The notes below the pieces were generated by a model. The model did no database searches and was not told where the DNA came from. It was given only the letters and a program-made list of their open reading frames with translations. From an uncultured Acidobacteriota bacterium (lineage in GTDB: Bacteria > Acidobacteriota > Terriglobia > Terriglobales > Acidobacteriaceae), in NCBI GenBank assembly GCA_903832055.1, contig CAILAC010000010.1, forward strand, positions 310,001-374,000: a DNA stretch of 64,000 bases, given 5' to 3'. Within the stretch, counting starts at the first letter, position 1. Each line of letters starts with the position of its first letter. This document shows, piece after piece, positions 26,459 through 35,170 of this stretch. Position numbers and translations under genes: made by a program.

Positions 26459-27208
26459 TTATACAGTCAGAAAATCCTTCACCTGCTGCAGGATCACGTC
26501 GCGCGTCACGTCCGAGATCGCCTCAGTCAATGGCAATTGCTTCGGGCAAGCCTGCACGCAGTTCTGCGCAAACCCGCACTCCTGCACGCCGCCATCCCCA
26601 GCCAGCGCCCGCAGACGCTCTTCCTTCAGCACCTTGCCGCTCGGGTGCGCATTGAACAGTTTCACCTGCGCGATCGTCGCCGCACCCACAAATCCCGTCG
26701 CGTCATTGAACTGCGGACATACCTCCATGCAGATCGTGCACGAAATGCAATTCGACAGTGGATACGCCACTTCCTGCTGCTGCGGGAAAATCCTCGGGCC
26801 CGCGCCCAGAGCATAGGTTCCGTCCACCGGAACCCAGGCCTTCACCGCCTTCAAATTTTCAAACAATACGCTCCGGTCCACCGCCAGATCACGCACCACC
26901 GGGAATTTCGTCAGCGGCTGCACACGGATCGGTTGCTCCAGCTTGTCAATCAGGGCCGAGCACGCCATCCGCGCCTTGCCGTTGATTACCATCGCACACG
27001 AGCCGCAAATCTCCTCCAGGCAATTGGAGTCATATGCCACCGGCGTCGTCTCGTTGCCCGCAGCATTCACCGGGTTCGAAGCGATTTCCATCATCGCGGA
27101 AATCACATTCATGCCCGGCTTCCAGGGCAACTCAAACTTCTCCCACGTAGCCGCAGCATCCGGGCTGCTCTGCCGCTTGATCTCAATCTGAATCGTCTTC
27201 TCAGCCAT
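26459..27208 (-). CDS. sdhB: Succinate dehydrogenase/fumarate reductase iron-sulfur subunit
   Basis: Carries electrons from the flavin of SdhA to the membrane quinone site. 249 residues. The [2Fe-2S] ligands are in CLEEICGSC and a following MAC. The 4Fe and 3Fe cluster ligands are in CISCTICMEVCP and CGFAQNCVQACPK. MAEKTIQIEIKRQ starts at ATG 27208 with GAGAGG upstream. It is last in the order sdhC-sdhA-sdhB, separated from sdhA by 148 bases that hold a composite repeat; a terminator follows. Confidence 0.95.
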   Translation of the reverse strand: MAEKTIQIEIKRQSSPDAAATWEKFELPWKPGMNVISAMMEIASNPVNAAGNETTPVAYDSNCLEEICGSCAMVINGKARMACSALIDKLEQPIRVQPLTKFPVVRDLAVDRSVLFENLKAVKAWVPVDGTYALGAGPRIFPQQQEVAYPLSNCISCTICMEVCPQFNDATGFVGAATIAQVKLFNAHPSGKVLKEERLRALAGDGGVQECGFAQNCVQACPKQLPLTEAISDVTRDVILQQVKDFLTV

Positions 27209-27249
27209 AAATTAGCCTCTCACTCACGTCCGGCACAGGATTCAAGCAC

Positions 27250-27356
27250 CCTTGCGGTTGCCCTTGCTTTTGCTCTTCCCTTTGCCCTTTTGTTGTCATT
27301 CCCGTAGGGAATCTGCTTTTGCCCTTGCAGTTGCCCTTCACACTCACACTCGCTCT
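27250..27356. repeat. Composite repeat copy 2, in the sdhA-sdhB gap
   Basis: Perfect ATTCCC-gta-GGGAAT arms at 27298-27312, CCCTTGC linkers on both sides, and a short CACTCACACT tract ending two bases before the sdhA stop codon (minus strand). It fills nearly the whole gap. Confidence 0.85.
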
Positions 27357-29123
27357 TCAGTACTTCCGCGGCCGAGGCGTAATCAGCGAAGTATCCACCG
27401 CCTCAAACTCAAACCGCGGCTCATCCGCATCAGGCGCAAACGTCGCCTTCGTCGTCTTCAAAAACTTTTCGTCATTCCGCTCTGGAAAGTCAGGCTTGTA
27501 GTGCGCCCCGCGGCTCTCATCTCGCAGCGCCGCGCCCTGCGCCACCACCCGCGAAATCTGCAGCATGTTGTAAAGCTGCCGCGTAAACGCAAAGCTCGTA
27601 TTCGCCCACTGGCTCTTGTCGCTCAAATTGATGTTCTTGAAGCGCCCCAGCAGATCCACAATCTTGTTGTCCGTCTCCGCAATCCGGTTGTTGTAGCGAA
27701 TGACCGTCACATTCTTGGTCATCTCTTCGCCCAGCTCGCGCCAGATCTTGAACGGATTCTCTGTACCGCTCGACTTCATCAGCCGTTCATTGATCTCGTG
27801 CTGTCGCGCCAGCTCGTGAGCCGCGCCTCCGTCGCCCGGAGCGGCCGTCAGACTCTTCGCATACGCCAGCGCGTTTGGTCCCGCTTGGAAGCCGCCATAA
27901 ATACAGCTCATCAGCGAATTCGCGCCCAGCCGGTTCGCCCCGTGATACTGGTACTCCGCCTCGCCCGCCGCAAAGATGCCCGGGATGTTCGTCATCTGGT
28001 TGTAATCCACCCAGAGCCCGCCCATCGTGTAGTGCATCCCGGGGAAAATCTTCATCGGCACTTCACGCGGGTCGTCGCCCACAAACTTCTCGTAAATCTC
28101 GAGAATGCCCTCAAGCTTCCGGTTCAGCGTCGCCTTGTCAATGTGCGTCAGGTCCAGGTACACCATCGGCTGGCCGTCAATCCCCAGCCCATGCTCGTAC
28201 ACCACCTTGTGAATCGCCCGCGTCGCCACATCGCGCGGTACCAGGTTCCCGTACTTCGGATACCACTCTTCAAGGAAGTACCAGCGGTCCGCCTCGGGAA
28301 TCGACTTTGCCACACGCTTGTCGCCAGCCGTCCGCGGAACCCACACGCGCCCGCCCTCGCCACGCGCCGACTCCGACATCAGCCGCAACTTGTCCTCGCC
28401 AGGAATGCACGTTGGGTGTACCTGGATAAACTCGCCATTCGCGTAAAACGCACCCTGCTGATACAGCGCCGACTGCGCGCTTCCCGTGCAGACTACCGAA
28501 TTTGTGCTCTTGCCAAAGATCGCCCCATTGCCGCCCGTGCAGATAATTACAGCGTCCGAGGCAAAAGTCTTCAGCTCCATCGAGCGCAGGTTCATCGCAC
28601 AAATTCCTCGCGAAACCCCGTTCGAGTCCAGCACCGCCGACAAAAATTCCCAGCCCTCGTACTTCTTTACCTTGCCCTCAGCCTCATACCGACGCACCTG
28701 TTCATCCAGCGCGTACAGCAGTTGCTGGCCCGTCGTCGCGCCTGCAAAAGCCGTCCGCTGGTACAGCGTCCCGCCAAACCGGCGAAAATCCAGCAGCCCC
28801 TCCGCAGTCCGGTTAAATGGAACACCCATCCGGTCCAGCAGGTCGATAATCCCCGGCGCAGCCTCGCACATCGCCTTCACCGGCGTCTGGTTAGCCAGAA
28901 AGTCCCCGCCATAAATGGTGTCGTCAAAGTGTTTCCAGGTCGTGTCGCCCTCACCCTTGAGGTCCTTTGCCGCATTGATGCCGCCCTGCGCGCAAACCGA
29001 GTGCGACCGCTTTACCGGCACAATCGAAAACAGGTCCACGGTCCCGCCTGCTTCGGCAATCTTGATTACAGAGGCCAGTCCAGCCAGCCCTCCGCCAACG
29101 ACGATGATCTTCGGTGCTGCCAT
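27357..29123 (-). CDS. sdhA: Succinate dehydrogenase/fumarate reductase flavoprotein subunit
   Basis: Oxidises succinate to fumarate with covalent FAD. 588 residues. The Rossmann motif is VVGGGLAGLASVIK, the likely FAD-attachment His is in KRSHSVCAQGGINAA, and the catalytic region has FIQVHPTCIPGEDKL and SARGEGGRVW. HYTMGGLWVDYNQMTNIPGI is the C-terminal FAD contact. The sequence is of the type B (Bacteroidetes/epsilon-type) group, matching the single cytochrome b subunit upstream. ATG 29123. Composite repeats lie on both sides of the gene. Confidence 0.95.
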   Translation of the reverse strand: MAAPKIIVVGGGLAGLASVIKIAEAGGTVDLFSIVPVKRSHSVCAQGGINAAKDLKGEGDTTWKHFDDTIYGGDFLANQTPVKAMCEAAPGIIDLLDRMGVPFNRTAEGLLDFRRFGGTLYQRTAFAGATTGQQLLYALDEQVRRYEAEGKVKKYEGWEFLSAVLDSNGVSRGICAMNLRSMELKTFASDAVIICTGGNGAIFGKSTNSVVCTGSAQSALYQQGAFYANGEFIQVHPTCIPGEDKLRLMSESARGEGGRVWVPRTAGDKRVAKSIPEADRWYFLEEWYPKYGNLVPRDVATRAIHKVVYEHGLGIDGQPMVYLDLTHIDKATLNRKLEGILEIYEKFVGDDPREVPMKIFPGMHYTMGGLWVDYNQMTNIPGIFAAGEAEYQYHGANRLGANSLMSCIYGGFQAGPNALAYAKSLTAAPGDGGAAHELARQHEINERLMKSSGTENPFKIWRELGEEMTKNVTVIRYNNRIAETDNKIVDLLGRFKNINLSDKSQWANTSFAFTRQLYNMLQISRVVAQGAALRDESRGAHYKPDFPERNDEKFLKTTKATFAPDADEPRFEFEAVDTSLITPRPRKY

Positions 29124-29178
29124 AATCGGGGTGAATCCTTTCCATGCTAACCGTGCTTACTACTTGGAAATTTCTGTC

Positions 29179-29262
29179 CTGGCCCTTGCCTATTTGGCTG
29201 TCATTCCCAAAGGGGATCTGCTTTGCATTTGCCCTTCACACTTCACACGCACACTTCACACT
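29179..29262. repeat. Composite repeat copy 3, in the sdhC-sdhA gap
   Basis: ATTCCC-aaa-GGGGAT (imperfect arms), then CCCTTCACACTTCACAC and similar units. The tract runs into the sdhC reading frame: its TCA/CAC triplets at 29256-29261 are the TGA stop and last GTG codon of sdhC on the minus strand. Confidence 0.85.
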
Positions 29263-30029
29263 ACGTAAGCGTACGTCTCGATCGAAGGAACAGCCAGAGA
29301 GCTTGTTGCCGGTGCCACATCTGCCGGAGCATTCTTGTAGTCCGGTCCAACGAAAGCGTAAAGACTCGCCAATCCCATCGCGGCCAGCCCAATTCCCAGC
29401 GCCAGGCACACATACCCAAACCGCTTCCGCGCCCGCTCACCCGGCGTAATGCCCCACTTCGCGGCAAACAGCCAGATGCCGTATGAGAAGTGCCAGCACA
29501 CCGCCAGCATCGCCACCGCATACACCGCCAGCATCAGCGGATTCGAAAGCTCCATCTGCACCTTGGCAAACGCCGCGCCCGGATGCTCCGGCAAACTCAC
29601 GCCCATAAACCGCTGCCGGATCACGTGCTGGATGATGTACGCAAACGCAACATACCCCGTCCAGCGCTGGGTCATGTACATCCAGTTCCCCGCCCACGGG
29701 TAATAAATCACGTTGCCCTTGCCGCGCATCGCGATGTACACCCCGTACAGCGCGTGAAAAGCCAGCGGAATGAAGATCAGCCCAATCTCCAGCACCCGCA
29801 CCAGCGGCAGCGAATTGAGGAACTTCACCTGCGCCCCGTAAGCCGCTGGCCCCTTCAGCGCCTCAAAGTTCGAGAGAATGTGCTCCAGCAAGAACGCGCC
29901 AATTGGCACCACGCCCGAGAGCGAGTGCAGCTTGCGCCAAAGAAACGAAGATCCCTTGCCGGCGCGCAACGGCTCTACGCCGCCCGCAAGCTTGCGGTCG
30001 CTCCCAGCAGGTTGAGTGGCGGTAGCCAT
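29256..30029 (-). CDS. sdhC: Succinate dehydrogenase cytochrome b subunit, type B (five-helix, di-heme)
   Basis: Membrane anchor that passes electrons between the FeS subunit and quinone. 257 residues with five hydrophobic helices. Candidate axial histidines of two b hemes are in KLHSLSGVVPIGAFLLEH, FHALYGVYIAM, YIIQHVIRQR and CWHFSYGIWLF. One fused subunit and the gene order C-A-B define type B enzymes (Bacillus, Wolinella-like). The start ATG 30029 has AAGGAG eight bases upstream; the frame to 30077 is extra. The last codons are formed by the repeat tract. Confidence 0.93.
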   Translation of the reverse strand: MATATQPAGSDRKLAGGVEPLRAGKGSSFLWRKLHSLSGVVPIGAFLLEHILSNFEALKGPAAYGAQVKFLNSLPLVRVLEIGLIFIPLAFHALYGVYIAMRGKGNVIYYPWAGNWMYMTQRWTGYVAFAYIIQHVIRQRFMGVSLPEHPGAAFAKVQMELSNPLMLAVYAVAMLAVCWHFSYGIWLFAAKWGITPGERARKRFGYVCLALGIGLAAMGLASLYAFVGPDYKNAPADVAPATSSLAVPSIETYAYVV

Positions 30030-30226
30030 GAGTTCAAACTCCTTATATCGATCAAAACAGACAGGCAACGCAAGCAAACAGCATCGTCCTGTGAATGTCG
30101 AATCTAATCAGCATTATTGGGGTCCGATGTTGGCACAGTCAAGGAACCCAACAAACACCTTGCCGCATTGCGAACAATGACCTTATTTAGCCAGTCCCAG
30201 CGCAGAAATCTCCCTGCCGGTTTTGT

Positions 30227-30374
30227 ATTTGCCCTTGCCGTTCTGTCTGTCATTCCCAAAGGGAATCTGTTTCTAATGCCCTTGCTTTTGCTTTTTTGGT
30301 TGTCATTCCCAAAGGGAATCTGCTTCTAATGCCTTTGCTCTTGCCCTTCACACTCACACTACACACTCACACTC
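30227..30374. repeat. Composite repeat copy 4 (two palindromes), between rdgB and sdhC
   Basis: Two ATTCCC-aaa-GGGAAT hairpins (30252-30266, 30305-30319), each followed by CTAATGCC(C/T)TTGC, then CCCTTCACACTCACACTACA. It ends 10 bases before the rdgB stop codon. The rest of 30030-30384 must contain the sdh promoter; no gene is seen. Confidence 0.85.
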
Positions 30375-30384
30375 GCCCCAGCGC

Positions 30385-31008
30385 TCACTCCGCCAGCCTC
30401 GAAAGCAGCGCCGCAAAAGCCAGCCCCCTGTGACTAATCGCAAACTTCACCCCAACATCCAGGTCCGCCATCGTCTGGTCCAGATTGGGCAGGTAAAACA
30501 GCGGATCATACCCAAACCCGCCCGTCCCATGCGGAGCCTCAAGGATCTGCCCGTCTATCGAGCCCTCCGCCGTCAGCAGCACTTCTCCATCCCGGGCGGC
30601 CGCCAGTACACACCGGTACCTTGCCGTCCGGCGCGCCGGAGCCACCCCTTCCAGCTTCTGCAACAGCACAATATTGTTCCAGACGTCGGTATTATCGTTC
30701 GCATCCGGCGAATCCACCAGCCCCGTATCCGCCGCAAACCGCGCCGACCTTACCCCCGGAGCACCATCCAGCGCGTCCACTTCCAGCCCAGAGTCATCTG
30801 CAAACACAATCTCCCCCGGCGCAAATCCGCTGTAATACAGCGCCTTGGTAATCGCATTCGCCTCAAAGCTGTCGCCATCCTCATGCGGTGCAGGGATTGT
30901 CTTCAGCCCCGGCACCGGCTCAATCGCAACCTGATACTCTTCCGCAGCCTCGCGAAAGTCAGCAAGCTTCCCAGCACTGGTTGTAGCAATAAAGAGCCGT
31001 AGCGCCAT
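30385..31008 (-). CDS. rdgB: XTP/dITP diphosphatase (Ham1/RdgB family)
   Basis: House-cleaning pyrophosphatase that removes ITP, dITP and XTP before incorporation into nucleic acids. 207 residues. The N-terminal LFIATTSAGKLADFREA carries the nucleotide-binding motif. VFADDSGLEVDALDGAPG carries the catalytic Asp pair, and GTGGFGYDPLFYLP and ISHRGLAF complete the signature. ATG 31008. It is followed within 10 bases by a composite repeat. Confidence 0.95.
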   Translation of the reverse strand: MALRLFIATTSAGKLADFREAAEEYQVAIEPVPGLKTIPAPHEDGDSFEANAITKALYYSGFAPGEIVFADDSGLEVDALDGAPGVRSARFAADTGLVDSPDANDNTDVWNNIVLLQKLEGVAPARRTARYRCVLAAARDGEVLLTAEGSIDGQILEAPHGTGGFGYDPLFYLPNLDQTMADLDVGVKFAISHRGLAFAALLSRLAE

Positions 31009-31091
31009 GTTCGGAGTGTACCTTTAGTTCAATCAAAATAAGGAAAGAGTTTACCCAAACCCCTGAAAGCCAATCTCTAACTCACTATCCC

Positions 31092-31193
31092 TTGTCATCC
31101 TGTGCAAACGGGGTCCCCGCAGACAGGACTTCATCCGTGGGGTGTCAAAGCGAAGGACCTGCTTTTCACACTCACACTTCACACCCACACTGC
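31092..31193. repeat. Composite repeat copy 5 with interrupted HPERSEG element
   Basis: TTGTCATCCTG (31092-31102) and AGCGAAGGACCTGCTTTT (31149-31166) are the two halves of the HPERSEG repeat. They are split by 46 bases that contain GGGGTCCCC and CCGTGGGGTG. The CACTCACACTTCACACCCAC tract follows and ends 3 bases before the stop codon of the EamA gene at 31196. Confidence 0.75.
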
Positions 31194-31195
31194 CT

Positions 31196-31606
31196 CTAGT
31201 GCGCCAGCAGATAGACCCCAACGCACACCAGCACAGCAGCCGTCCACCGTCGCCGGTCCACATTTTCTTTCAGAAAAAGCTTCGCAGCAATCGCATTCGT
31301 CACCAGCGTCAGCGAAGCGGAAGCCGGAGCAGCCAGGCTCAGATTCAGATGATTCAGCGCAAACAGCAGCGCAAAAAACGCCAGGGCCAAAAAGCTCACT
31401 CCCCCAAAAAACAGCGGGCAGGTCAGCACCGCCCGGATCGCGCCCTTCAGCCCCGACACCGCGCGAATCTCGTCCAGATCACCAATCGACTTCATCGCAG
31501 CCGCCGTCATCACCTCGCCAATCGTCGAGGTAATCGCCACCGTCCCAATCATCCCGGCAGCCGCCCACGGGCTCATCCCAACTGGCAATGCAGCAGGCAC
31601 AATCAT
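31196..31606 (-). CDS. Half-size EamA/DMT transporter, second subunit
   Basis: 136 residues with four to five hydrophobic helices (MIGTVAITSTIGEVMTAAAM, FALLFALNHLNLSLAAPASA, WTAAVLVCVGVYLLAH). It corresponds to one EamA repeat of the drug/metabolite transporter superfamily; full-length members have two. It overlaps the preceding half-transporter gene by four bases (ATGA), so a heterodimer like paired SMR proteins is likely. The substrate is unknown. Confidence 0.8.
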   Translation of the reverse strand: MIVPAALPVGMSPWAAAGMIGTVAITSTIGEVMTAAAMKSIGDLDEIRAVSGLKGAIRAVLTCPLFFGGVSFLALAFFALLFALNHLNLSLAAPASASLTLVTNAIAAKLFLKENVDRRRWTAAVLVCVGVYLLAH

Positions 31607-32019
31607 CGCTGCCCCTCCGCATCAAGCTTCTCAGTCAGCGAAGGCCCCTGCGCCACAAATCCCACCCCCAGCGTAATCAGCAGTATCCCCGCCCACCGGT
31701 ACAGTGAAATCTCCTCATGCAGCCAGAACCGCCCCAACAGCGCAATCAGCACATACCCAAACGCTGTCGTTGGCAGCACATACGTCAGGTCGGCCCACGA
31801 AAGCGCCGTCAAATAGCAGGCAAAAAACGCAATCAACATCAGAATGCCCGCCGCAATCCACGGATGAAAAACCGCCCCCACCAGCAGCAGCGGATGCTCC
31901 AGCGAAATTGGAGGCAACTGGCTCATCCCTCGCGCCAGACAACTATCCCCCAGCGGCGCACAGATAGCCACCAGAGCCAGAATCACATATTGCCCAAATT
32001 CAAGTCGATGCTGCGCCAT
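31603..32019 (-). CDS. Half-size EamA/DMT transporter, first subunit
   Basis: 138 residues, four helices (YVILALVAICAPLGDSCLA, WIAAGILMLIAFFACYLTAL, VLPTTAFGYVLIALLGRFWL, WAGILLITLGVGFVAQ). One EamA repeat. First gene of the pair; ATG 32019. The partner begins within its stop codon. A paired half-transporter architecture implies dual-topology or complementary insertion; substrate unknown. Confidence 0.8.
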   Translation of the reverse strand: MAQHRLEFGQYVILALVAICAPLGDSCLARGMSQLPPISLEHPLLLVGAVFHPWIAAGILMLIAFFACYLTALSWADLTYVLPTTAFGYVLIALLGRFWLHEEISLYRWAGILLITLGVGFVAQGPSLTEKLDAEGQR

Positions 32020-32051
32020 TGAACAACCTCTAAATACATTTCCGCTGAATG

Positions 32052-32113
32052 AAGGGTACGGACTTAAGCCCGTACATCACCTTTGCTATCAAGCGGGGCT
32101 TTGGCCCCTGAGG
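32052..32113. repeat. AAGGGTACGG/AGCCCCTGAGG repeat, copy 2
   Basis: GAAGGGTACGGACTTAAGCC ... GGGGCTTTGGCCCCTGAGG, with two short hairpins, same layout as 2819-2884. Confidence 0.75.
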
Positions 32114-32170
32114 GACTCAAACGCCCAAACAGCAATGGCGGCCAACCTTTCGGTCCCGCCGCCATCGCAT

Positions 32171-32206
32171 TGCCGGGTGCCCCAGGTCTCGACTCTGAGA
32201 CCTGGG
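32171..32206. repeat. GGTGCCC-hairpin repeat, copy 3
   Basis: TGCCGGGTGCCCCAGGTCTC-gactct-GAGACCTGGG: a perfect 10-bp stem (32181-32190 with 32197-32206). It lies about 20 bases behind the hpnJ stop and could also terminate that message, although no T-run follows. Confidence 0.8.
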
Positions 32207-32228
32207 TTCCTCATAACACCGAACAGCT

Positions 32229-33713
32229 TTACGCCCCAGCCTCCACCGCATTCGCGGCGTTCAGCTTCTTCGCGTCCTTCACCATCTTGTTCCGCTCCGC
32301 GCGCAGCTTCAAAAAGGCCTTCGCCTCCACATAAAGCCGGGGCACGTCGCGATTCACGACCGCCTTCCAGATCACTCTGAAAGCTGCCTTCGGCCGGAAG
32401 TAGTACTCGTCATAGAACCGATGCACCATCTCCAGCACGTATTCCTTCGGCAACCCCGGATACTCGATGTGCGCCATCTGGTGGCCGCCCGCATCGCTCA
32501 TCGCGCCTTCGTTCGTGATATACCCATTCTTCTCAGCGTAGTCAAAGAACTCCGTACCCGGATAGGCATGCGCAATCGAGACCTGAATCGTCTCCACATC
32601 CAGCGACTTGGCAAAGTTGATCGTGTTTCGAATCGATTCCTTCGTCTCGCCCGGCAGCCCCAGAATGAAGTCGCCATGAATCGTCAGACCCAGATCGTTG
32701 CAGTCTTTTGCAAACTGGCGAGCCTTCTCGACTGTGGCGCCCTTCTTGATGTTCTTGAGAATCTGCGGATCGCCCGACTCAAAGCCCACAATCAGCAACC
32801 GGCAGCCGGCTTCCTTCATCGCCTTCAGCGTGTCGTACTCGGTCGTCACACGCGAAGTGCAGCTCCACGTAATATTGAGCGGCTTCAGCTTCTCGCACAA
32901 CTCGATCGTCCGCGCCCGCTGAATGTTGAACGTATCGTCGTCAAAGAAGAACTCCTTCACTTCCGGGAAGTTCTCCTTCGCCCACTTCAGCTCCGCCGCC
33001 ACATCATCCGTCGACCGCTTGCGCCATGCATGCCCGCTCAGCGTCTGCGGCCATAGGCAAAACGTGCACTGCGCCGGGCAACCGCGCGTCGAGTACAGCG
33101 CGATATACGGGTGCATCAGAAACGGCACGTTGTACCGCGTCACATCCATATCGCGCTTGTAGATCTTCGTCGCCCACGGCATCGCATCCAGGTCTTCAAT
33201 CTGCGGACGGTCCGGGTTATGCAAAATCGTATAACCACCATTCGCCGTCGTCGCCCGGTAGCTGATGCCCAGAATCTCGCTGAGCGGCTTGCCCTGCGCA
33301 AACTCCACCACCGAGTAGTCAAACTCGCGGCGGCAGATAAAGTCCAGCGCAAGGCACTCATTCAGCGCCTTGTCCGGCGAAGTTGTCACCGGTGGCCCCA
33401 CAAAGCAAATCTTGATTGCCGGATTCGCCGCCTTGATCGCCTCCGCCAGCCGCTGGTCGCCTTCCCAGCCCACCGTTGACGTAAACAGCACCAGGAATTC
33501 GTATTCCTTGCAGATTTCGATCGTCTCTGCCGCGCTCACATGGTGCGGCGGAGCATCAAGCAGCCGCGATCCTTCCAGCAGTCCAGCCGGATAGGCCAGC
33601 CATACCGGGTACCAGTAAGACTCGATTTCGCGCGTCGCAGGCCAGCGGGAGCTGGCGCCTCCATCGAAATTCTCGAAAGAGGGAGGATTGAGGAGAAGAG
33701 TTTTCAATGTCAT
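32229..33713 (-). CDS. hpnJ: Hopanoid biosynthesis radical SAM protein HpnJ
   Basis: In other bacteria HpnJ takes part in making the cyclitol-ether head group of bacteriohopanetetrol. 494 residues. The N-terminal cobalamin-binding-like domain begins MTLKTLLLNPPSFENFDGG. The radical SAM cluster cysteines are Cys212, Cys216 and Cys219 in GCPAQCTFCLW. FIGFESGD-type SAM contacts appear as LLIVGFESGDPQIL, and DFILGLPGETKES follows. The start is ATG 33713, with AGGAG five bases upstream; the frame to 33806 is extra. No other hpn or squalene-hopene cyclase gene is in the window. Confidence 0.88.
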   Translation of the reverse strand: MTLKTLLLNPPSFENFDGGASSRWPATREIESYWYPVWLAYPAGLLEGSRLLDAPPHHVSAAETIEICKEYEFLVLFTSTVGWEGDQRLAEAIKAANPAIKICFVGPPVTTSPDKALNECLALDFICRREFDYSVVEFAQGKPLSEILGISYRATTANGGYTILHNPDRPQIEDLDAMPWATKIYKRDMDVTRYNVPFLMHPYIALYSTRGCPAQCTFCLWPQTLSGHAWRKRSTDDVAAELKWAKENFPEVKEFFFDDDTFNIQRARTIELCEKLKPLNITWSCTSRVTTEYDTLKAMKEAGCRLLIVGFESGDPQILKNIKKGATVEKARQFAKDCNDLGLTIHGDFILGLPGETKESIRNTINFAKSLDVETIQVSIAHAYPGTEFFDYAEKNGYITNEGAMSDAGGHQMAHIEYPGLPKEYVLEMVHRFYDEYYFRPKAAFRVIWKAVVNRDVPRLYVEAKAFLKLRAERNKMVKDAKKLNAANAVEAGA

Positions 33714-33815
33714 AGACACTCCTGATTCTACCATTGGCTCGATTCTCAGGCCCAACAATGTACCAGAGAATAGGGAAAGAGCCGGTTGCTGCCCCTTGCA
33801 AGGCACTCCACTTCA

Positions 33816-35153
33816 CTACTGGATGGGCTTGCTGCGAATCCAGTCTTCCATATGTCCCAAAACTCGCAGCAGGTTCAGCCGCGCCTTGGATAAATCCAGC
33901 GCCGAGTCCAGCGCATCCACAAATTTCTGCCGCTCATCGATCCGCGCTAACTGCTCCGCCTTCGGCGATAGCTGCGGGGCTCCCGGGCTTCCATTGCCCG
34001 CTTCCAGTTGCGTCATCGTCGCCGTCAGTTGTTCCGAAGCAATCTGCTGCTTCAGGGTCGCAACCTCAGCCTGCGCGCTCAACTCACGCAGACTGCTGTT
34101 GATACGGTGCACCTGCTCATTGCTGTCATTCCGCGCCTGCTCTTCCTCAACCGTCGCCCGCAGAGCCTGTGCCGCAGACTCCCGAGCCTTGGCCCGCTTC
34201 GACGCATCAAACAGCGAAAACTGAATATCAATCCCCACACTGAAGTTGTTCTGCTGAAAATGGTTATAGTACTGCTCGTAGTTGTTGAACTTCGCGTCGC
34301 GATTGTACTGCGCCGCATACGCTATCTGCGGAAACCAGTTGCCCATCTTGTCGCCCCGCGCCTGGAACCGCTGCGCCAGAGTCTGGAATCGCGCCGCCTC
34401 AATCCCCGGCGCACGCCCCCGCAACCCATCCCCCTGCAATTCGGGAATCGCAGGAATACTACTCCCGACCGGCTGGATACCCTCCGCCGGCAATCCCGTC
34501 AGACTCGCCAACTGCTGCTGCAACCCATCCGCCCGCGCTGCCAGGTGCAGCCTGCGTAGTTTCAATTCCGCCGCGTTCAGCCGAGCCTGCAACAGGTCTG
34601 AACGCGCATCCACGCCTGCATCCACTCGCGCCTGCTCAATCTCCTGCAAACGGCCCACAAACTTCATCTGCTCGTCGCAACCGGCCAGTTCCTGGTTCAC
34701 CGCATCCAGTTCCACATACGCCAATGCAGCGTCCAGAATCACCTTCTCCCGCGTATCGTCCAGCGACTTGCGGCTCGCCTCAAGCGCCATTTTCGCCGCT
34801 CGCGTGTATTGCCGCAAAGGCAGGCTCACCAGCAGAGATTGCGACGTCAGGCTGTAAATCGAAGGCTGACCCACCGGGAATCCATACGAATACCCCACCG
34901 CGGACCCCAGCACCACCGTTGGCACATACGCATCCTTGACCTCTGTCAACTGCGCCGTCGTCTTCTGTAGCTCTGCATCCGCAATCCGCACCGCCGTGCT
35001 GTTCCGCAGGGCCTGGTCAACCACTGTCGTCAGCGATACCTGCGCCGAAGCAGTGACCGCAGCCAACGCCAGCACCAACACAGTCACCCCGTGCCCTGCA
35101 ATACCAGCCCTCACCGTCGCTTGCTTCGAATTCTTCAGAATCTCGCCCTTCAT
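33816..35153 (-). CDS. TolC-family outer-membrane efflux protein
   Basis: Outer-membrane channel of a tripartite exporter. 445 residues. The signal peptide is near 15-38 (VLVLALAAVTASAQ). Two repeats of long coiled-coil helices (ADAELQKTTAQLTEVKDAYV; ARDELLQA-type helices near 170-250; SLRELSAQAEVATLKQQIAS) are typical of OEP domains. ATG 35153 has AAAGGG seven bases upstream. It is third in the order HlyD-TPR-TolC, and separated from the TPR gene by a composite repeat. Confidence 0.88.
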   Translation of the reverse strand: MKGEILKNSKQATVRAGIAGHGVTVLVLALAAVTASAQVSLTTVVDQALRNSTAVRIADAELQKTTAQLTEVKDAYVPTVVLGSAVGYSYGFPVGQPSIYSLTSQSLLVSLPLRQYTRAAKMALEASRKSLDDTREKVILDAALAYVELDAVNQELAGCDEQMKFVGRLQEIEQARVDAGVDARSDLLQARLNAAELKLRRLHLAARADGLQQQLASLTGLPAEGIQPVGSSIPAIPELQGDGLRGRAPGIEAARFQTLAQRFQARGDKMGNWFPQIAYAAQYNRDAKFNNYEQYYNHFQQNNFSVGIDIQFSLFDASKRAKARESAAQALRATVEEEQARNDSNEQVHRINSSLRELSAQAEVATLKQQIASEQLTATMTQLEAGNGSPGAPQLSPKAEQLARIDERQKFVDALDSALDLSKARLNLLRVLGHMEDWIRSKPIQ

Positions 35154-35170
35154 AATCCCTTTGAAAAAAG

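Noticed and set aside
27252-29150. Plus-strand frame of 632 codons opposite sdhA
   Set aside because: Shadow of sdhA (R/H/L-rich) with no domain.
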